Notes: generated from the sequence alone by a model not told the origin. A stretch of 64,000 nt of DNA from Paenibacillus_AA sp045062745 (GCF_045062745.1 NZ_JBJGED010000028.1:39319-103318); one strand, 5' to 3'; shown: positions 1-8,779, counted from the first letter of the stretch. A program made the numbers and translations.

Positions 1-1199
1 CCTACGAGGATCAAATGAATTCAACCCGATTGTTCATGAGGGAATTGAATCGATTCGGAGTCACAAGCGTTATCGACGCGGGCGGGGGCTTTCAGAACTA
101 TCCTGACGATTATCAGGTTTTTGATGAGCTGGACAAGCGTGGAGAGATTACGGTTCGTACAGCGTACAATCTCTTTACCCAGCATCCCAAGAATGAACTG
201 AGTGATTTTAAAGCATGGACCGCTACAACGCAGCCGTATACGGGCAGCTCCTACTATCGACATAATGGAGCAGGTGAAATGCTTGTTTATAGCGCAGCGG
301 ACTTTGAAGATTTTGTAGAACCTCGTCCGGAACTACCAGCTGTACTGGAAGATGAGCTTTTCGAAGTTACCCAACATCTCGTTCAGCAGCGTTGGCCGTT
401 TCGTCTTCATGCTACTTATGGAGAATCCATAACCCGGTTTCTCGATGTTTTTGAACGTGTGAACCAAGAGGTGCCGTTCAAAGACTTGCGCTGGATCTTG
501 GACCATGCCGAAACAATCCACGAGAAGGATTTGGAGCGAGTTGTGGCTTTAGGCGGTTCGATCGCCGTTCAAAGCCGAATGGCTTTCCAAGGTGAATATT
601 TCGTCGAACGATATGGGGCCAAAGCAGCGGAAAATGCTCCTCCGATAACCAAGATGATTAAGTCCGGATTACGTGTTGGTGTAGGGACAGATGCGACTAG
701 AGTAGCCAGTTACAATCCATGGGTTGCCTTATACTGGTTAGTGACGGGTAAGACATTAGGCGGGTTAAGCTTGTACCCTGAATCTAATCGTGTAGAGAGG
801 CATGAAGCGCTTCGCATGTATACATCGGGGAATGCATGGTTCTCCAAAGAAGAAGATGTAAAAGGACAAATCAAAGCGGGCCAATATGCGGACTTCTCGA
901 TTCTATCCGATCATTTCTTTCGAGTCTCCGAAGAAGCCATTAAAAAAATTGAATCTGTCTTCACGGTTGTAGGAGGCAAGATTGTGTACGGTACTCACGA
1001 ATTCCAGTCTTTGTCGCCTCCGGCTCCAAAAGCGAGTCCAGACTGGTCTCCGCATAATTTCTTTGGAGGCTACTACAATGGAACCAATTATGGAGGCGGC
1101 GGGGCAGGAGCTCAAGCGCCACATAAGGTGCTCCATCATCATAGCTGCAACCATCATCATGGCAGCGGCTTCTGCGATCTGGATTGCTTCGTTTTCTAA
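1..1199 (+). CDS. YtcJ-type amidohydrolase, 3' part
   Basis: This is the C-terminal part of a metal-dependent hydrolase of the YtcJ-like amidohydrolase family. Full members are usually well over 500 residues; about 398 codons are present. The frame (first full codon at base 3) is open to the left edge, so the ATG at 15 is internal, and the N-terminal metal-binding part lies outside the window. Family features seen are LDHAE near the middle, VGTDAT with its conserved Asp, and the closing segment where the beta-sandwich re-forms (GQYADFSIL). The last 45 or so residues are unusual: a Gly/Tyr/Asn-rich stretch is followed by a His- and Cys-rich tail (HHHSCNHHHGSGFCDLDC) that is not part of the usual fold and could bind metal. 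The substrate cannot be told. No terminator is evident before the CDGSH gene 40 bases downstream. Confidence 0.8.
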   Translation, partial: YEDQMNSTRLFMRELNRFGVTSVIDAGGGFQNYPDDYQVFDELDKRGEITVRTAYNLFTQHPKNELSDFKAWTATTQPYTGSSYYRHNGAGEMLVYSAADFEDFVEPRPELPAVLEDELFEVTQHLVQQRWPFRLHATYGESITRFLDVFERVNQEVPFKDLRWILDHAETIHEKDLERVVALGGSIAVQSRMAFQGEYFVERYGAKAAENAPPITKMIKSGLRVGVGTDATRVASYNPWVALYWLVTGKTLGGLSLYPESNRVERHEALRMYTSGNAWFSKEEDVKGQIKAGQYADFSILSDHFFRVSEEAIKKIESVFTVVGGKIVYGTHEFQSLSPPAPKASPDWSPHNFFGGYYNGTNYGGGGAGAQAPHKVLHHHSCNHHHGSGFCDLDCFVF

Positions 1200-1239
1200 G
1201 TGTGTATAACCAACATCGATTAATAGAGGAGAGATCAAC

Positions 1240-1434
1240 ATGTCTGACGTTTCGATCAAGGTAAACGATAATGGACCATTGCGAATCACGGGCAAGGTAG
1301 AGATGGTGGATGCGGTGGGGAACCGTTTCGAGACCCCGGATACTTTTATTTTATGCCGGTGCGGGTTATCCGGTAAAAAACCGTTCTGCGACTTGACCCA
1401 CAAAGGGAAGTTTGAAAGTGCCCCTCGGGCTTAG
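1240..1434 (+). CDS. CDGSH iron-sulfur domain protein
   Basis: This small (64-residue) protein has a CDGSH-type [2Fe-2S] motif near its C-terminus. The ligand pattern C39-x-C41 ... C50-D-x-x-H54 is visible in CRCGLSGKKPFCDLTH. The canonical CDGSH core reads CDLTH here, so the glycine after the aspartate is replaced by leucine, while all three Cys and the His ligand are kept. A good AGAGGAGAG ribosome site precedes the ATG. Bacterial single-motif CDGSH proteins are thought to act in iron-sulfur or redox homeostasis; that role is inferred here. It lies 40 bases upstream of a Dps-like ferritin in the same direction, which fits an iron or oxidative-stress context. Confidence 0.85.
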   Translation: MSDVSIKVNDNGPLRITGKVEMVDAVGNRFETPDTFILCRCGLSGKKPFCDLTHKGKFESAPRA

Positions 1435-1473
1435 TCGAAAGCCGTATCCAGAAAACGGTCGAAAGGAGCCTTT

Positions 1474-1911
1474 ATGACACAAAACCTAACGGATGTACTT
1501 AACACCCAGATTGCCAACTGGAGTCTGCTATTCACCAAACTTCACAACTATCATTGGTATGTTAAGGGGCCGCAGTTCTTCACCTTGCATTTGAAGTTCG
1601 AAGAGCTTTATACGGAAGCTGCCCTTCATGTGGACAATCTTGCCGAGAGGCTGCTGGCATTAGGCGGTAGTCCGGTAGCGACCCTTCATGAAATTATCGA
1701 AATCGCTACAGTCAAAGATGCGGCAGGCAATGAGAACGCTAATGAGATGGTCCGTACGCTTGTAATTGATTTCGGGATTATTGTGGGTGAACTGAAAGAG
1801 GGCATGAATATGGCCGACCGTGAGGGTGATGAGACAACGGGGGATATGCTTTTGGCCATTCACAGCTCGCTGGAAAAGCATGTATGGATGCTGAAATCTT
1901 ACTTAGGCTGA
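1474..1911 (+). CDS. dps: Dps/ferritin-like DNA-binding stress protein
   Basis: This is a Dps-family mini-ferritin of 145 residues, the normal length. Dps proteins form dodecamers that oxidise Fe(II) with peroxide and store iron, and so protect DNA. The ferroxidase signature is clear: the first His in KLHNYHWYVKGP, then HVDNLAERLLALGG with its Asp and Glu about 30 residues later. The four-helix layout (helix A, B, the short BC helix, C and D) can be followed. The start has an AAAGGAG site 7 bases upstream. It probably shares a transcript with the CDGSH gene, and a catalase gene lies nearby on the other strand, so this part of the window is oriented to peroxide stress. No N-terminal basic DNA-binding tail is visible. 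Confidence 0.93.
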   Translation: MTQNLTDVLNTQIANWSLLFTKLHNYHWYVKGPQFFTLHLKFEELYTEAALHVDNLAERLLALGGSPVATLHEIIEIATVKDAAGNENANEMVRTLVIDFGIIVGELKEGMNMADREGDETTGDMLLAIHSSLEKHVWMLKSYLG

Positions 1912-2009
1912 TTGAAATGGAAGGCAAAAGTCTAATGAGGTTATAACGAATGATCTTATTCGTTCTAATAGGGCTTCACCAAAACCAATTCGAAAGGAAG
2001 TATATAAAC

Positions 2010-2846
2010 ATGGCTAAATTAACAGTTGGAACGGAAAACGGACAACCCATTGAATTGTATTTTGAGGATCTTGGCTCAGGTAAACCTGTCATTCTGATCC
2101 ATGGCTGGCCGCTCAGCGGCCGCTCGTGGGAAGGTCAGGTTCCGGCGCTCATCGAAGCGGGCCACCGTGTAATTACGTATGACCGGCGTGGGTTCGGGCA
2201 ATCCTCCCAACCGTGGAACGGTTACGACTATGATACGTTTGCCGCGGATCTTCATAAGCTGATCGAACATCTTGACCTTCACGATGTGACGCTGGTCGGA
2301 TTTTCGATGGGCGGCGGAGAGGTTGCCCGATACGTGGGCACATATGGAACAAGCCGTGTTAAAAAGGCCGTATTGGCAGCAGCTGTTCCTCCATTTTTCT
2401 ACAAATCCGCAGAGCATCCGGAAGGAGGTCTGGATGAAGCCACGATTCAAGGCTTCCAAGCCGGCCTGAAAAAAGACCGGATTGCCTTCCTTAACGACTT
2501 TACGCATAACTTCTTTAAAGCTGGGGACAGAACCGACCTCGTCAGCGAAGCCAACCGGGTGTACAACCTAGAAATCGCTTCTTTCGCTTCTCCCAAAGGG
2601 ACGCTGGATTGCGTGGCCGCTTTCGGCCGGACCGATTTCCGAGGGGATTTGGCTAAATTCGATATCCCGTTACTTGTCATCCATGGCGATTCTGATGCGA
2701 TTGTTCCGCTTGAAGTAAGCGGCCAGCTCTCCCATGAAGCGGTTAAAGGCAGCGAGCTGGTTGTCATCAAAGGTGGATCGCATGGTTTAAATGCGACTCA
2801 CCCTGATGAATTCAATCAAGCTTTGATCTACTTCCTGAATAAGTAA
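2010..2846 (+). CDS. alpha/beta hydrolase (non-haem haloperoxidase type)
   Basis: This is a 278-residue alpha/beta hydrolase. The best start is the ATG at 2010 with a GAAAGGAAG site; an upstream in-frame start at 1950 lacks one. The family marks are the oxyanion segment HGWPLSG, the nucleophile elbow GFSMGG with the catalytic Ser, an acidic residue in HGDSDAIVP and the catalytic His in GGSHGLN near the C-terminus. This pattern is that of the cofactor-free 'chloroperoxidase' esterases (arylesterase/perhydrolase group). Real substrates of such proteins are rarely known, and none can be assigned here. It stands alone, about 100 bases after dps, and no partner gene is evident. Confidence 0.88.
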   Translation: MAKLTVGTENGQPIELYFEDLGSGKPVILIHGWPLSGRSWEGQVPALIEAGHRVITYDRRGFGQSSQPWNGYDYDTFAADLHKLIEHLDLHDVTLVGFSMGGGEVARYVGTYGTSRVKKAVLAAAVPPFFYKSAEHPEGGLDEATIQGFQAGLKKDRIAFLNDFTHNFFKAGDRTDLVSEANRVYNLEIASFASPKGTLDCVAAFGRTDFRGDLAKFDIPLLVIHGDSDAIVPLEVSGQLSHEAVKGSELVVIKGGSHGLNATHPDEFNQALIYFLNK

Positions 2847-3000
2847 CAGGCAGCTCGTTTCCAAGAAAATAACGCTAAAAGAATAATGTATTGCTGGAAG
2901 ATCTGAAAGAGAGACGCCTTAACAAGCTACCTTTCTTGCAGGTCTTTTCCTTTATAATCGGAGAAATTTAATTTGAACTATTGTCATTGAGGTGAAGAAA

Positions 3001-3225
3001 ATGATCCCTTTTCTTGGGCGTATTAACCAGCTGAGCAGAAAACAACGCAGCATTGGGTTGACGGAGGAGGAGAAAGCTGAACAAGCAGAGTTGCGTCAAG
3101 AGTTTTTGCGGCTTATTAGAGGCCAAGTTAGGTCTACCATGTTGAGCTTAACCGTTGTTGACCCTGAAGGAAATGACGTAACTCCGTTAAAGCTGGTGAA
3201 CGAAAAAGGAGAGTCAAAAATGTAA
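3001..3225 (+). CDS. DUF896 (YnzC/YlaC-like) small protein
   Basis: This is a DUF896 family protein of 74 residues. The family signature is present: RINQLSRK at the start, LTEEEKAEQAELRQEFL in the middle and DPEGNDVTPLKL near the end. The ATG at 3001 is preferred over the GTG at 2992 because the GAGGTGA ribosome site would overlap the GTG but lies about 7 bases before the ATG. DUF896 proteins are small helical cytoplasmic proteins of Bacillota; B. subtilis YnzC belongs to the SOS-induced yneA operon. No LexA-type site was identified here, so regulation is unknown. A strong terminator hairpin follows immediately. Confidence 0.88.
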   Translation: MIPFLGRINQLSRKQRSIGLTEEEKAEQAELRQEFLRLIRGQVRSTMLSLTVVDPEGNDVTPLKLVNEKGESKM

Positions 3226-3226
3226 G

Positions 3227-3276
3227 AGAGAGCAGTTCCCCAGCTATCATATGCTGTGAGGAACTGCTCTCTTTTT
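3227..3276. terminator. bidirectional rho-independent terminator
   Basis: A perfect 13-bp stem (AGAGAGCAGTTCC with its complement GGAACTGCTCTCT) closes a loop and is followed by a T-run on the plus strand. The minus strand also carries A/T-rich flanks. It separates the convergent DUF896 and catalase genes. Confidence 0.9.
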
Positions 3277-3287
3277 GACGGATCGTG

Positions 3288-4744
3288 TTAAACCAACTGT
3301 GGAACTTTCAAACCAAGCCCCTCAGCGATCGCTTGCCCCCATTCGGGATCTGCTTTATAGAAGTGAGTGATTTGGCGGAGTTTGATTTCATCGTTCTCCA
3401 CCGGCTTCATGGCATTCACAATGTTATTTATTAAACGCCCGCGTTCTTCTACACGAAACAATCGATACAGGTCGCCGGCTTGCGTGTAATGATCATCATG
3501 GTCATATGGAATGCTATCGGCTGAACCGGTTACTTCGAACGGGGTTGTCTTGTACGCTGCCGATTCGGCAGCTCCGCCATAACTGTTTGGTTCATAGTAG
3601 ATCGAATTTCCCCCATTGCGATCGGAACGCATTTGGCCATCACGCTGATTGTTATTTACTTCGACAACAGGCTTATTGATAGGCAGGGTATGATGATTTG
3701 TCCCAACTCGATAGCGATGAGCATCGGCATAGGCGAATAAACGGCCTTGCAGCATTTTATCCGGAGAAGCCTCAATGCCGGTACGAATGCCCCAGGTGAG
3801 AAGGTTGCTTGCTCAACTTCGGCAAAATAATTGTCCGGGTTTCGGTTCAGGACCATACGTCCAACCTCGATAAGAGGGTAATCTTTTTGCGACCATACTT
3901 TCGTTACGTCGAAAGGATCGAAACGATAGGTGTTGGCATCTTCCAAGGGCATCAATTGTACATATAGCTTCCATGCCGGGAAGTCGCCTTCGTCTATGGC
4001 ATTAAATAAATCCTCGATATGATAATCCGGGTTTTCACCGGCCAGTTTGGCGGCCAGCTCGGCATCCAGGTTTTTCACGCCTTGTTCCGTTTTAAAATGA
4101 TATTTAACCCAAATCCCTTGTCCATCCGTATTGACCCACTTAAACGTATGGCTTCCGAAACCATGCATATGACGGAGAGTCGCAGGAATACCGCGATCGG
4201 ACATTAAGATAGTGACTTGATGCAAAGATTCGGGAGACAAAGACCAGAAATCCCAAACAGCATTGGGGTTTTTCAGATGAGTTTGGGGATGGCGTTTCTG
4301 GGTATGAATGAAATCCGGAAATTTAATGGCATCTCGAATGAAAAAGACAGGCGTGTTATTGCCCACCAAATCATAATTTCCTTCTTCCGTATAAAACTTT
4401 ACGGCAAAACCGCGCGGGTCACGTACGGTATCTGCAGATCCCAGTTCGCCAGCTACCGTGGAGAAGCGTATAAAAACGGGTGTACGTTTGCCGATCTCGG
4501 ACAAAAAGCTGGCTTTTGTATAGGCGGATACATCATTGGTTACTTCAAAATACCCGTGTGCGCCGGTACCTTTGGCATGAACAACACGTTCGGGAACGCG
4601 TTCCCGGTTGAAATGGGCAATCTTTTCAAGAAGATGGACGTCTTGAATGAGGGCTGGACCGCGTGAGCCGGCCGTCATAGAGTTCTGGTTATCTCCAACG
4701 GGAGCGCCCCAACTTGTAGTTAAATGGTCAATTTGTGTTTTCAT
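3288..4744 (-). pseudogene. katA: catalase with one-base frameshift
   Basis: This monofunctional haem catalase gene (H2O2 to water and oxygen) is split by a frameshift. The first frame (4744 down to about 3779) carries the distal catalytic His56 in RVVHAKG, the catalytic Asn in LVGNNTPVFF, and most of the beta-barrel. It continues normally to FSPGAFVP and then shifts. The second frame resumes with the expected IEASPDKMLQGRLF and carries the proximal haem-ligand Tyr in FAYADAHRYR, running to a normal C-terminus at 3288. Restoring one G at about 3778-3781 (CCGG to CCGGG on the minus strand) rejoins both halves into a catalase of about 484 residues, the usual small-subunit length. A sequencing or assembly error in a short G-run is as likely as a real mutation. 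It is the last gene of a minus-strand group behind an MFS transporter. A GGAGG site precedes the ATG. Confidence 0.9.
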
Positions 4745-4826
4745 CTACTTACCTCCAAAGTAATATATAGCCTGTCGGCATTCGCCGAGGAAGTGGCATA
4801 AGAGAACAACCGGAGACAGTATTCCA

Positions 4827-6053
4827 CTAGTGCACGTTAGTCTCGTTTTGGGATATTGCGGAGTAGCTGTGTGGTCCTTCCAAACGAATAAAAAAGGGGA
4901 CCAGCAAGCTCAAAAACAACAATCCAGCGGATACTTCAAAAGAAAGTAAATAGCCTCCGTGATTGATCAGATAAATCGAGAGAATCGGCCCAAGCGATGC
5001 ACCTATGAACACCATAAACATGTGGAATGAAACCGCAATCGCCCGGATCTCCCCCGCAATTTGGCCAATTAGGGTGATCAATGCGGGAAGAGCCATAGCA
5101 ATTCCCATAATAAACACAACGCTCATCGTTATTAATAAAGGGAGATTAGTCCAGAGGCCCAACAAGCCCAAGCCAATTCCGGCCAAGATCAATCCGCAGC
5201 TCAGAACGTTTTTGACTCCCATTTTCGCTACCAATCTCCCATCAAACGGTGCTACTATCATTCCGATTATACCTACCGCACGGATCCATAGAATATCTTG
5301 ATGACTTAACCCGAAGACAGGACTTGTTAAATAACTTCCAAGGGTCGTAAAAAAACCGACAAGCGAAATAAAGAGCGTAGCCGAAATGATGTAGCAAAGA
5401 GGCAAACTCTTCTTCTTGAAAATATAGCCGATTCTCGAAAAGGCAGAAAAGAAGCTGCCATTCGGCTGTTGGGTTTTATCGTTTGGAATAAAAGAGGCAA
5501 TCAAAATCGCGGAAATGAGATAAACCGCAAAAAGCATATAGAATACATAAGACCAACTCGTGTATAAAACGATATAGCTGCTATAGATTTGTCCAACGAT
5601 AGTTGCCATTAAAAACGCCGTACTGATGAACCCGATAATGGTAACTCTTCTTTTAATAGGAAACATCTCCATGGCGTAGGCCAAGACAGAGGGGGGGAAC
5701 ATGGACGCCGCTAAGCCTTGGGCGGCTCGAAGGGCAACAAGCCAAGAGAAACTGTTAACACTTCCGATTAGAGGGGTTATTACAGTGAGCAATAGTAACC
5801 CGGACAACATCATTTTTTTGCGTCCAAAGCGATCCGATAAAACGCCAAAGAACAAACCTCCGCCAGCAAAAGCAAGCGAAAAGGCACTGCCGGTCCAAGC
5901 CGCTTGAGAAGACGACACCTGGAATACGTCGGAGAAAATCGTTATTAATGGAATCGTTAAATACACACAAGAGACTACAACTAATGAACACCAGAAAAGG
6001 ATACCGGTCATGAGCGAGTAATTGGACGATTTGGACAACGGTTCGTTAACCAA
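4827..6053 (-). CDS. MFS transporter (DHA1-like, 12 TM)
   Basis: This is a major facilitator superfamily transporter of about 408 residues with the expected 12 hydrophobic segments in two halves separated by a charged loop near residues 195-215. The MFS motif A is seen in the loop between TM2 and TM3 as GVLSDRFGRKK. The overall pattern resembles drug:H+ antiporter-type carriers of the YdhP/arabinose-efflux type, but the substrate is not predictable. The apparent start is a TTG at 6053 behind GGGGGAGGAGG, overlapping the stop of the upstream gene by 8 bases, which suggests translational coupling. A later ATG (codon 16) would remove only the soluble N-terminal tail. The catalase follows 80 bases downstream on the same strand. 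Confidence 0.85.
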   Translation of the reverse strand: MVNEPLSKSSNYSLMTGILFWCSLVVVSCVYLTIPLITIFSDVFQVSSSQAAWTGSAFSLAFAGGGLFFGVLSDRFGRKKMMLSGLLLLTVITPLIGSVNSFSWLVALRAAQGLAASMFPPSVLAYAMEMFPIKRRVTIIGFISTAFLMATIVGQIYSSYIVLYTSWSYVFYMLFAVYLISAILIASFIPNDKTQQPNGSFFSAFSRIGYIFKKKSLPLCYIISATLFISLVGFFTTLGSYLTSPVFGLSHQDILWIRAVGIIGMIVAPFDGRLVAKMGVKNVLSCGLILAGIGLGLLGLWTNLPLLITMSVVFIMGIAMALPALITLIGQIAGEIRAIAVSFHMFMVFIGASLGPILSIYLINHGGYLLSFEVSAGLLFLSLLVPFFIRLEGPHSYSAISQNETNVH

Positions 6054-6441
6054 CCTCCTCCCCCCTTGCCACTGTTTTTACGTTCATAAACACATTGACT
6101 GCAAAAACCAAGATACCGGTTCCAGCTACGGTTTCACCGATACGTTTTAACGTGGTAATCCAATCTGGAGCGTACCCATGGGCCATTATAGTGAGGGTAA
6201 TCAGCATGATGGGCAGGCCAATGCCCTGCAGCCAGAAATGCCACTTCGCTAGAGGAGATCCCGCTGCTTTGGGAAAAAGAAGATACGTAATTCCGCAAAG
6301 CGCCAATGTTGCCCACCCGAAAAGATTGCTATGAGCGTGTACGCTTGTTAAGGCAAAGTTAAGTGTGGTACCCATGTAAATCCCGATGCCAATGCCGACC
6401 AAAATATAAATGACTGCCATTTTTAAAAAACGTACTCCCAT
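6046..6441 (-). CDS. small haem-copper-oxidase-like membrane protein
   Basis: This 131-residue integral membrane protein has four predicted transmembrane segments (about residues 8-28, 42-58, 70-88 and 100-120). The segment SVHAHSNLFGW resembles the HAHxNxxGW motif found in subunit I of cbb3-type cytochrome oxidases and NorB-like nitric oxide reductases, whose histidines bind haem. Only this short portion of such a subunit is present, so it is not an oxidase by itself. Proteins of this type are usually annotated as cytochrome c oxidase subunit I-related. An AGGAGGAG site lies 6 bases before the ATG. It overlaps the downstream MFS gene, so the two are probably co-transcribed; a role in sensing or handling NO or oxygen is conjecture. 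Confidence 0.7.
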   Translation of the reverse strand: MGVRFLKMAVIYILVGIGIGIYMGTTLNFALTSVHAHSNLFGWATLALCGITYLLFPKAAGSPLAKWHFWLQGIGLPIMLITLTIMAHGYAPDWITTLKRIGETVAGTGILVFAVNVFMNVKTVARGEEVG

Positions 6442-6527
6442 ACAATCTCCTCCTGATCATGTTATAAAGAACCGTTCATTGGCTTCATCTTATAAGCTCC
6501 AATAGGGACTTATCAATATGCTTCTAC

Positions 6528-6542
6528 CTATACAATGTATAG
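6528..6542. promoter_or_regulatory. short inverted repeat, possible operator
   Basis: The dyad CTATAC-N3-GTATAG lies in the 286-base divergent gap between the minus-strand oxidase-like gene and the plus-strand GAPDH gene. The gap is A/T-rich and has several TATA-like stretches. A regulator binding here could control either gene, but no family can be assigned. Confidence 0.35.
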
Positions 6543-6727
6543 ATATTGCTTATATTAGCCCGTCCATGTAGATATAGTTTAGGGCTATAGGTGATATAGA
6601 AAGAATCAAATTGTTCATGAAGGATTATTCCAATATGATAGGACTAAACCGTTACAGTCATCATGAAGATCAGGCTTCCTGGAGAACTAATGTTGAGCAT
6701 AAATTCTATATCAATGGAGGATTAAAG

Positions 6728-7726
6728 ATGGGCAGAATAGCGATATATGGATTTGGACGTATTGGAAGGCAATTATTAAGAGTCGCCCTGCAAAAGCAAC
6801 TTTTCGTCCCGGTTTCGATTTCAGATCTTAAAGATGAAGGGACGCTTGCCGCGCTTTTCGAGGTGGATACCAACTATAAACGCTGGCCTGAAGAGGTCTC
6901 CGGACGGGATGGTCTTATGGTTATCGGCGGACGGGAAATTGTATTTATCAATTCGTCTAAAGAAATCCCGGATTGGAAGGCCATGGATGTGGATCTCGTA
7001 ATCGATTGTACAGGCCGAGCCGTCACCCGTGCTATTGCTAAAGTCCATTTGGATCGTGGTGCCAATAGAGTACTGGTTAGCGGACCAAGCAAGAGTCTTG
7101 AAGATTGTGACGCTGTATTGCTTAAAGGAATCAATCTGGATCGTTTCGACCCGGAGAAGCACAAAATCATTAGTATGGCGAGTTGTACGACCAATGCATT
7201 AGCTCCAGTCATCAAAATCGTAAAAGAAAACTTCGGGATCCAATATGGTTTATTCTCGACCGTCCATTCCTATACAAACACGCAATCGCTGACGGATCAG
7301 CCTATGAAGGATCGAAGGGACTCGTGGGCTGCTGCGGAAAACATCATTCCTTCTTCATCTGGAGCGGCAAGAGCTCTTAAATTTATATGGAACGATTTAC
7401 AAATTACAGGTAAGGCCTACCGAATTCCAACTCGTACCGGTAGCATTGCTGAATTAAACCTTGTTACGGAAAAACCGTGTACGGTACAACAGGTAAATGA
7501 TATTTTCCGAAAAGCGGCTACAGAAAGTCAGTATAAGGAAGTCTTGGATGTTTTAGAAGGCGAATGGGCCTCTTCCCGGATCGTGGGCGATTCCCATTCC
7601 TCCATCATTGACCTACCATTGACTCAAGTACAGGGAGGACTCCTATCCGTTGCAGCCTGGTACGATAACGAATGGGGGTATGCTTCACGATTAGCTGAAG
7701 TCGCGGCTTATCTGGCAGGTCAATAA
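6728..7726 (+). CDS. gap: glyceraldehyde-3-phosphate dehydrogenase paralogue
   Basis: This is a 332-residue GAPDH-family enzyme, which oxidatively phosphorylates glyceraldehyde-3-phosphate with NAD(P). The N-terminal Rossmann motif is IYGFGRIGRQLLR; the active-site Cys is in SMASCTTNALAP, the catalytic His in STVHSYTNTQ, and WYDNEWGYASR closes the catalytic domain. The ATG at 6728 is chosen because GGAGG lies 8 bases upstream and the protein then starts in the family's usual way; an in-frame extension to 6611 is not GAPDH-like. It is isolated from other glycolytic genes and may be a GapB-like or detoxification-linked paralogue. The next gene, 27 bases on, is a dioxygenase/glyoxalase-fold protein, so the two may form an operon. 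Confidence 0.92.
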   Translation: MGRIAIYGFGRIGRQLLRVALQKQLFVPVSISDLKDEGTLAALFEVDTNYKRWPEEVSGRDGLMVIGGREIVFINSSKEIPDWKAMDVDLVIDCTGRAVTRAIAKVHLDRGANRVLVSGPSKSLEDCDAVLLKGINLDRFDPEKHKIISMASCTTNALAPVIKIVKENFGIQYGLFSTVHSYTNTQSLTDQPMKDRRDSWAAAENIIPSSSGAARALKFIWNDLQITGKAYRIPTRTGSIAELNLVTEKPCTVQQVNDIFRKAATESQYKEVLDVLEGEWASSRIVGDSHSSIIDLPLTQVQGGLLSVAAWYDNEWGYASRLAEVAAYLAGQ

Positions 7727-7752
7727 AACCAAAAGAGGGAGTGTCGTGCAAG

Positions 7753-8736
7753 ATGAGTCCCGTAATGAAAACGGCAGGAATCCATCATATTACTTCTTTC
7801 GTGAGAGACGCGCAGGCAAATGTAGATTTTTATGCTGGAGTCCTAGGGCTTAGGCTTGTAAAAAAGACTATAAACTTCGATGCGCCTGAAGTGTACCATT
7901 TGTACTTCGGTAATGAAGCGGGGAGCCCTGGAACGATTATTACTTTTTTTCCCAATCCCTATTCTCGTAAAGGGGTTATTGGTGCAGGTCAAGTAGGTGT
8001 AACCACATACATCGTACCGGTAGGCGCACTTGATTTTTGGAAAGAGCGTCTTACGACGCTGAAGATTCCTTTCACAGAAACAGCTCGGTTTTCCGAAACC
8101 TACATTAAGTTTGAGGATCGTGACGGGTTGCATTTAGAGATCGTAGAGCGGGCAGAAGGGACTCCTAGTGCTTGGTCGTTTAGCGGTATACCTGCAGATA
8201 AAGCCATCAAAGGATTCGGAGGGGCCGTGCTATTCAGTTATGCGCCCGATAAGACCATACAGGTTCTTGAGGAAGTGTTAGGTCTTGAAAAGGCAGGACA
8301 GGAAGCGGGCTTGATTCGCTTTAAGGCGGAAGGGGACATGGGCAATCTCATTGATGTGAATGCCGAGCCCATGGAGAGAGGCATCATGGGTTCAGGTACC
8401 GTTCATCATATCGCATGGCGAGCCAAGGATTATGAAGACCACGAAGCATGGAGAAGCTATGTTGAGCACAACGGCTTCCACCCTACACCGATCATTGATC
8501 GGAAGTATTTCCATGCCATTTATTTTCGGGAGGATGGCGGCATCTTGTTTGAAATCGCGACCGACCCGCCAGGTTTTGCACAGGATGAGCCTCAAGCTCA
8601 CTTAGGTGAGGCATTGATGCTGCCAGAATGGTTCGAAGGCCATCGGGCTGATATTGAAAAGAATTTGCCTCCCATTCAAGTCCGCGTATTGAATCATTCA
8701 CCCGATGAAACATATAGTTCCGTTGAAATTCAATAG
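7753..8736 (+). CDS. ring-cleaving dioxygenase (MhqO/MhqA type)
   Basis: This protein (about 327 residues) is made of two vicinal-oxygen-chelate halves, like B. subtilis MhqO/MhqA/MhqE, which deal with hydroquinones and catechol-type electrophiles. Each half starts with the characteristic His motif: GIHHITSFV near residue 9 and GTVHHIAW near residue 220. A metal-ligand Glu is visible in GGILFEIATDPPG. The upstream in-frame GTG at 7741 abuts the AGAGGGA ribosome site with no spacing, so ATG 7753 is preferred (12-base gap); ATG 7765 is also possible. It follows the GAPDH gene closely. A quinone/thiol-stress function is inferred from the family, not shown by the sequence. Confidence 0.87.
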   Translation: MSPVMKTAGIHHITSFVRDAQANVDFYAGVLGLRLVKKTINFDAPEVYHLYFGNEAGSPGTIITFFPNPYSRKGVIGAGQVGVTTYIVPVGALDFWKERLTTLKIPFTETARFSETYIKFEDRDGLHLEIVERAEGTPSAWSFSGIPADKAIKGFGGAVLFSYAPDKTIQVLEEVLGLEKAGQEAGLIRFKAEGDMGNLIDVNAEPMERGIMGSGTVHHIAWRAKDYEDHEAWRSYVEHNGFHPTPIIDRKYFHAIYFREDGGILFEIATDPPGFAQDEPQAHLGEALMLPEWFEGHRADIEKNLPPIQVRVLNHSPDETYSSVEIQ

Positions 8737-8779
8737 GAATTCTTGAAGAGGAACAGCAGCAGAACATAATAGGTGGAGA

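Noticed and set aside
3288..3755. Separate small catalase-like gene on the minus strand
   Set aside because: It is the C-terminal continuation of the main catalase in another frame, with no start site of its own; both were merged as a frameshifted gene.
4827..6053. MFS transporter as ArsJ, partner of the GAPDH paralogue
   Set aside because: The sequence lacks the ArsJ-type N-terminal layout and matches ordinary drug/sugar MFS carriers; the genes are also on opposite strands.
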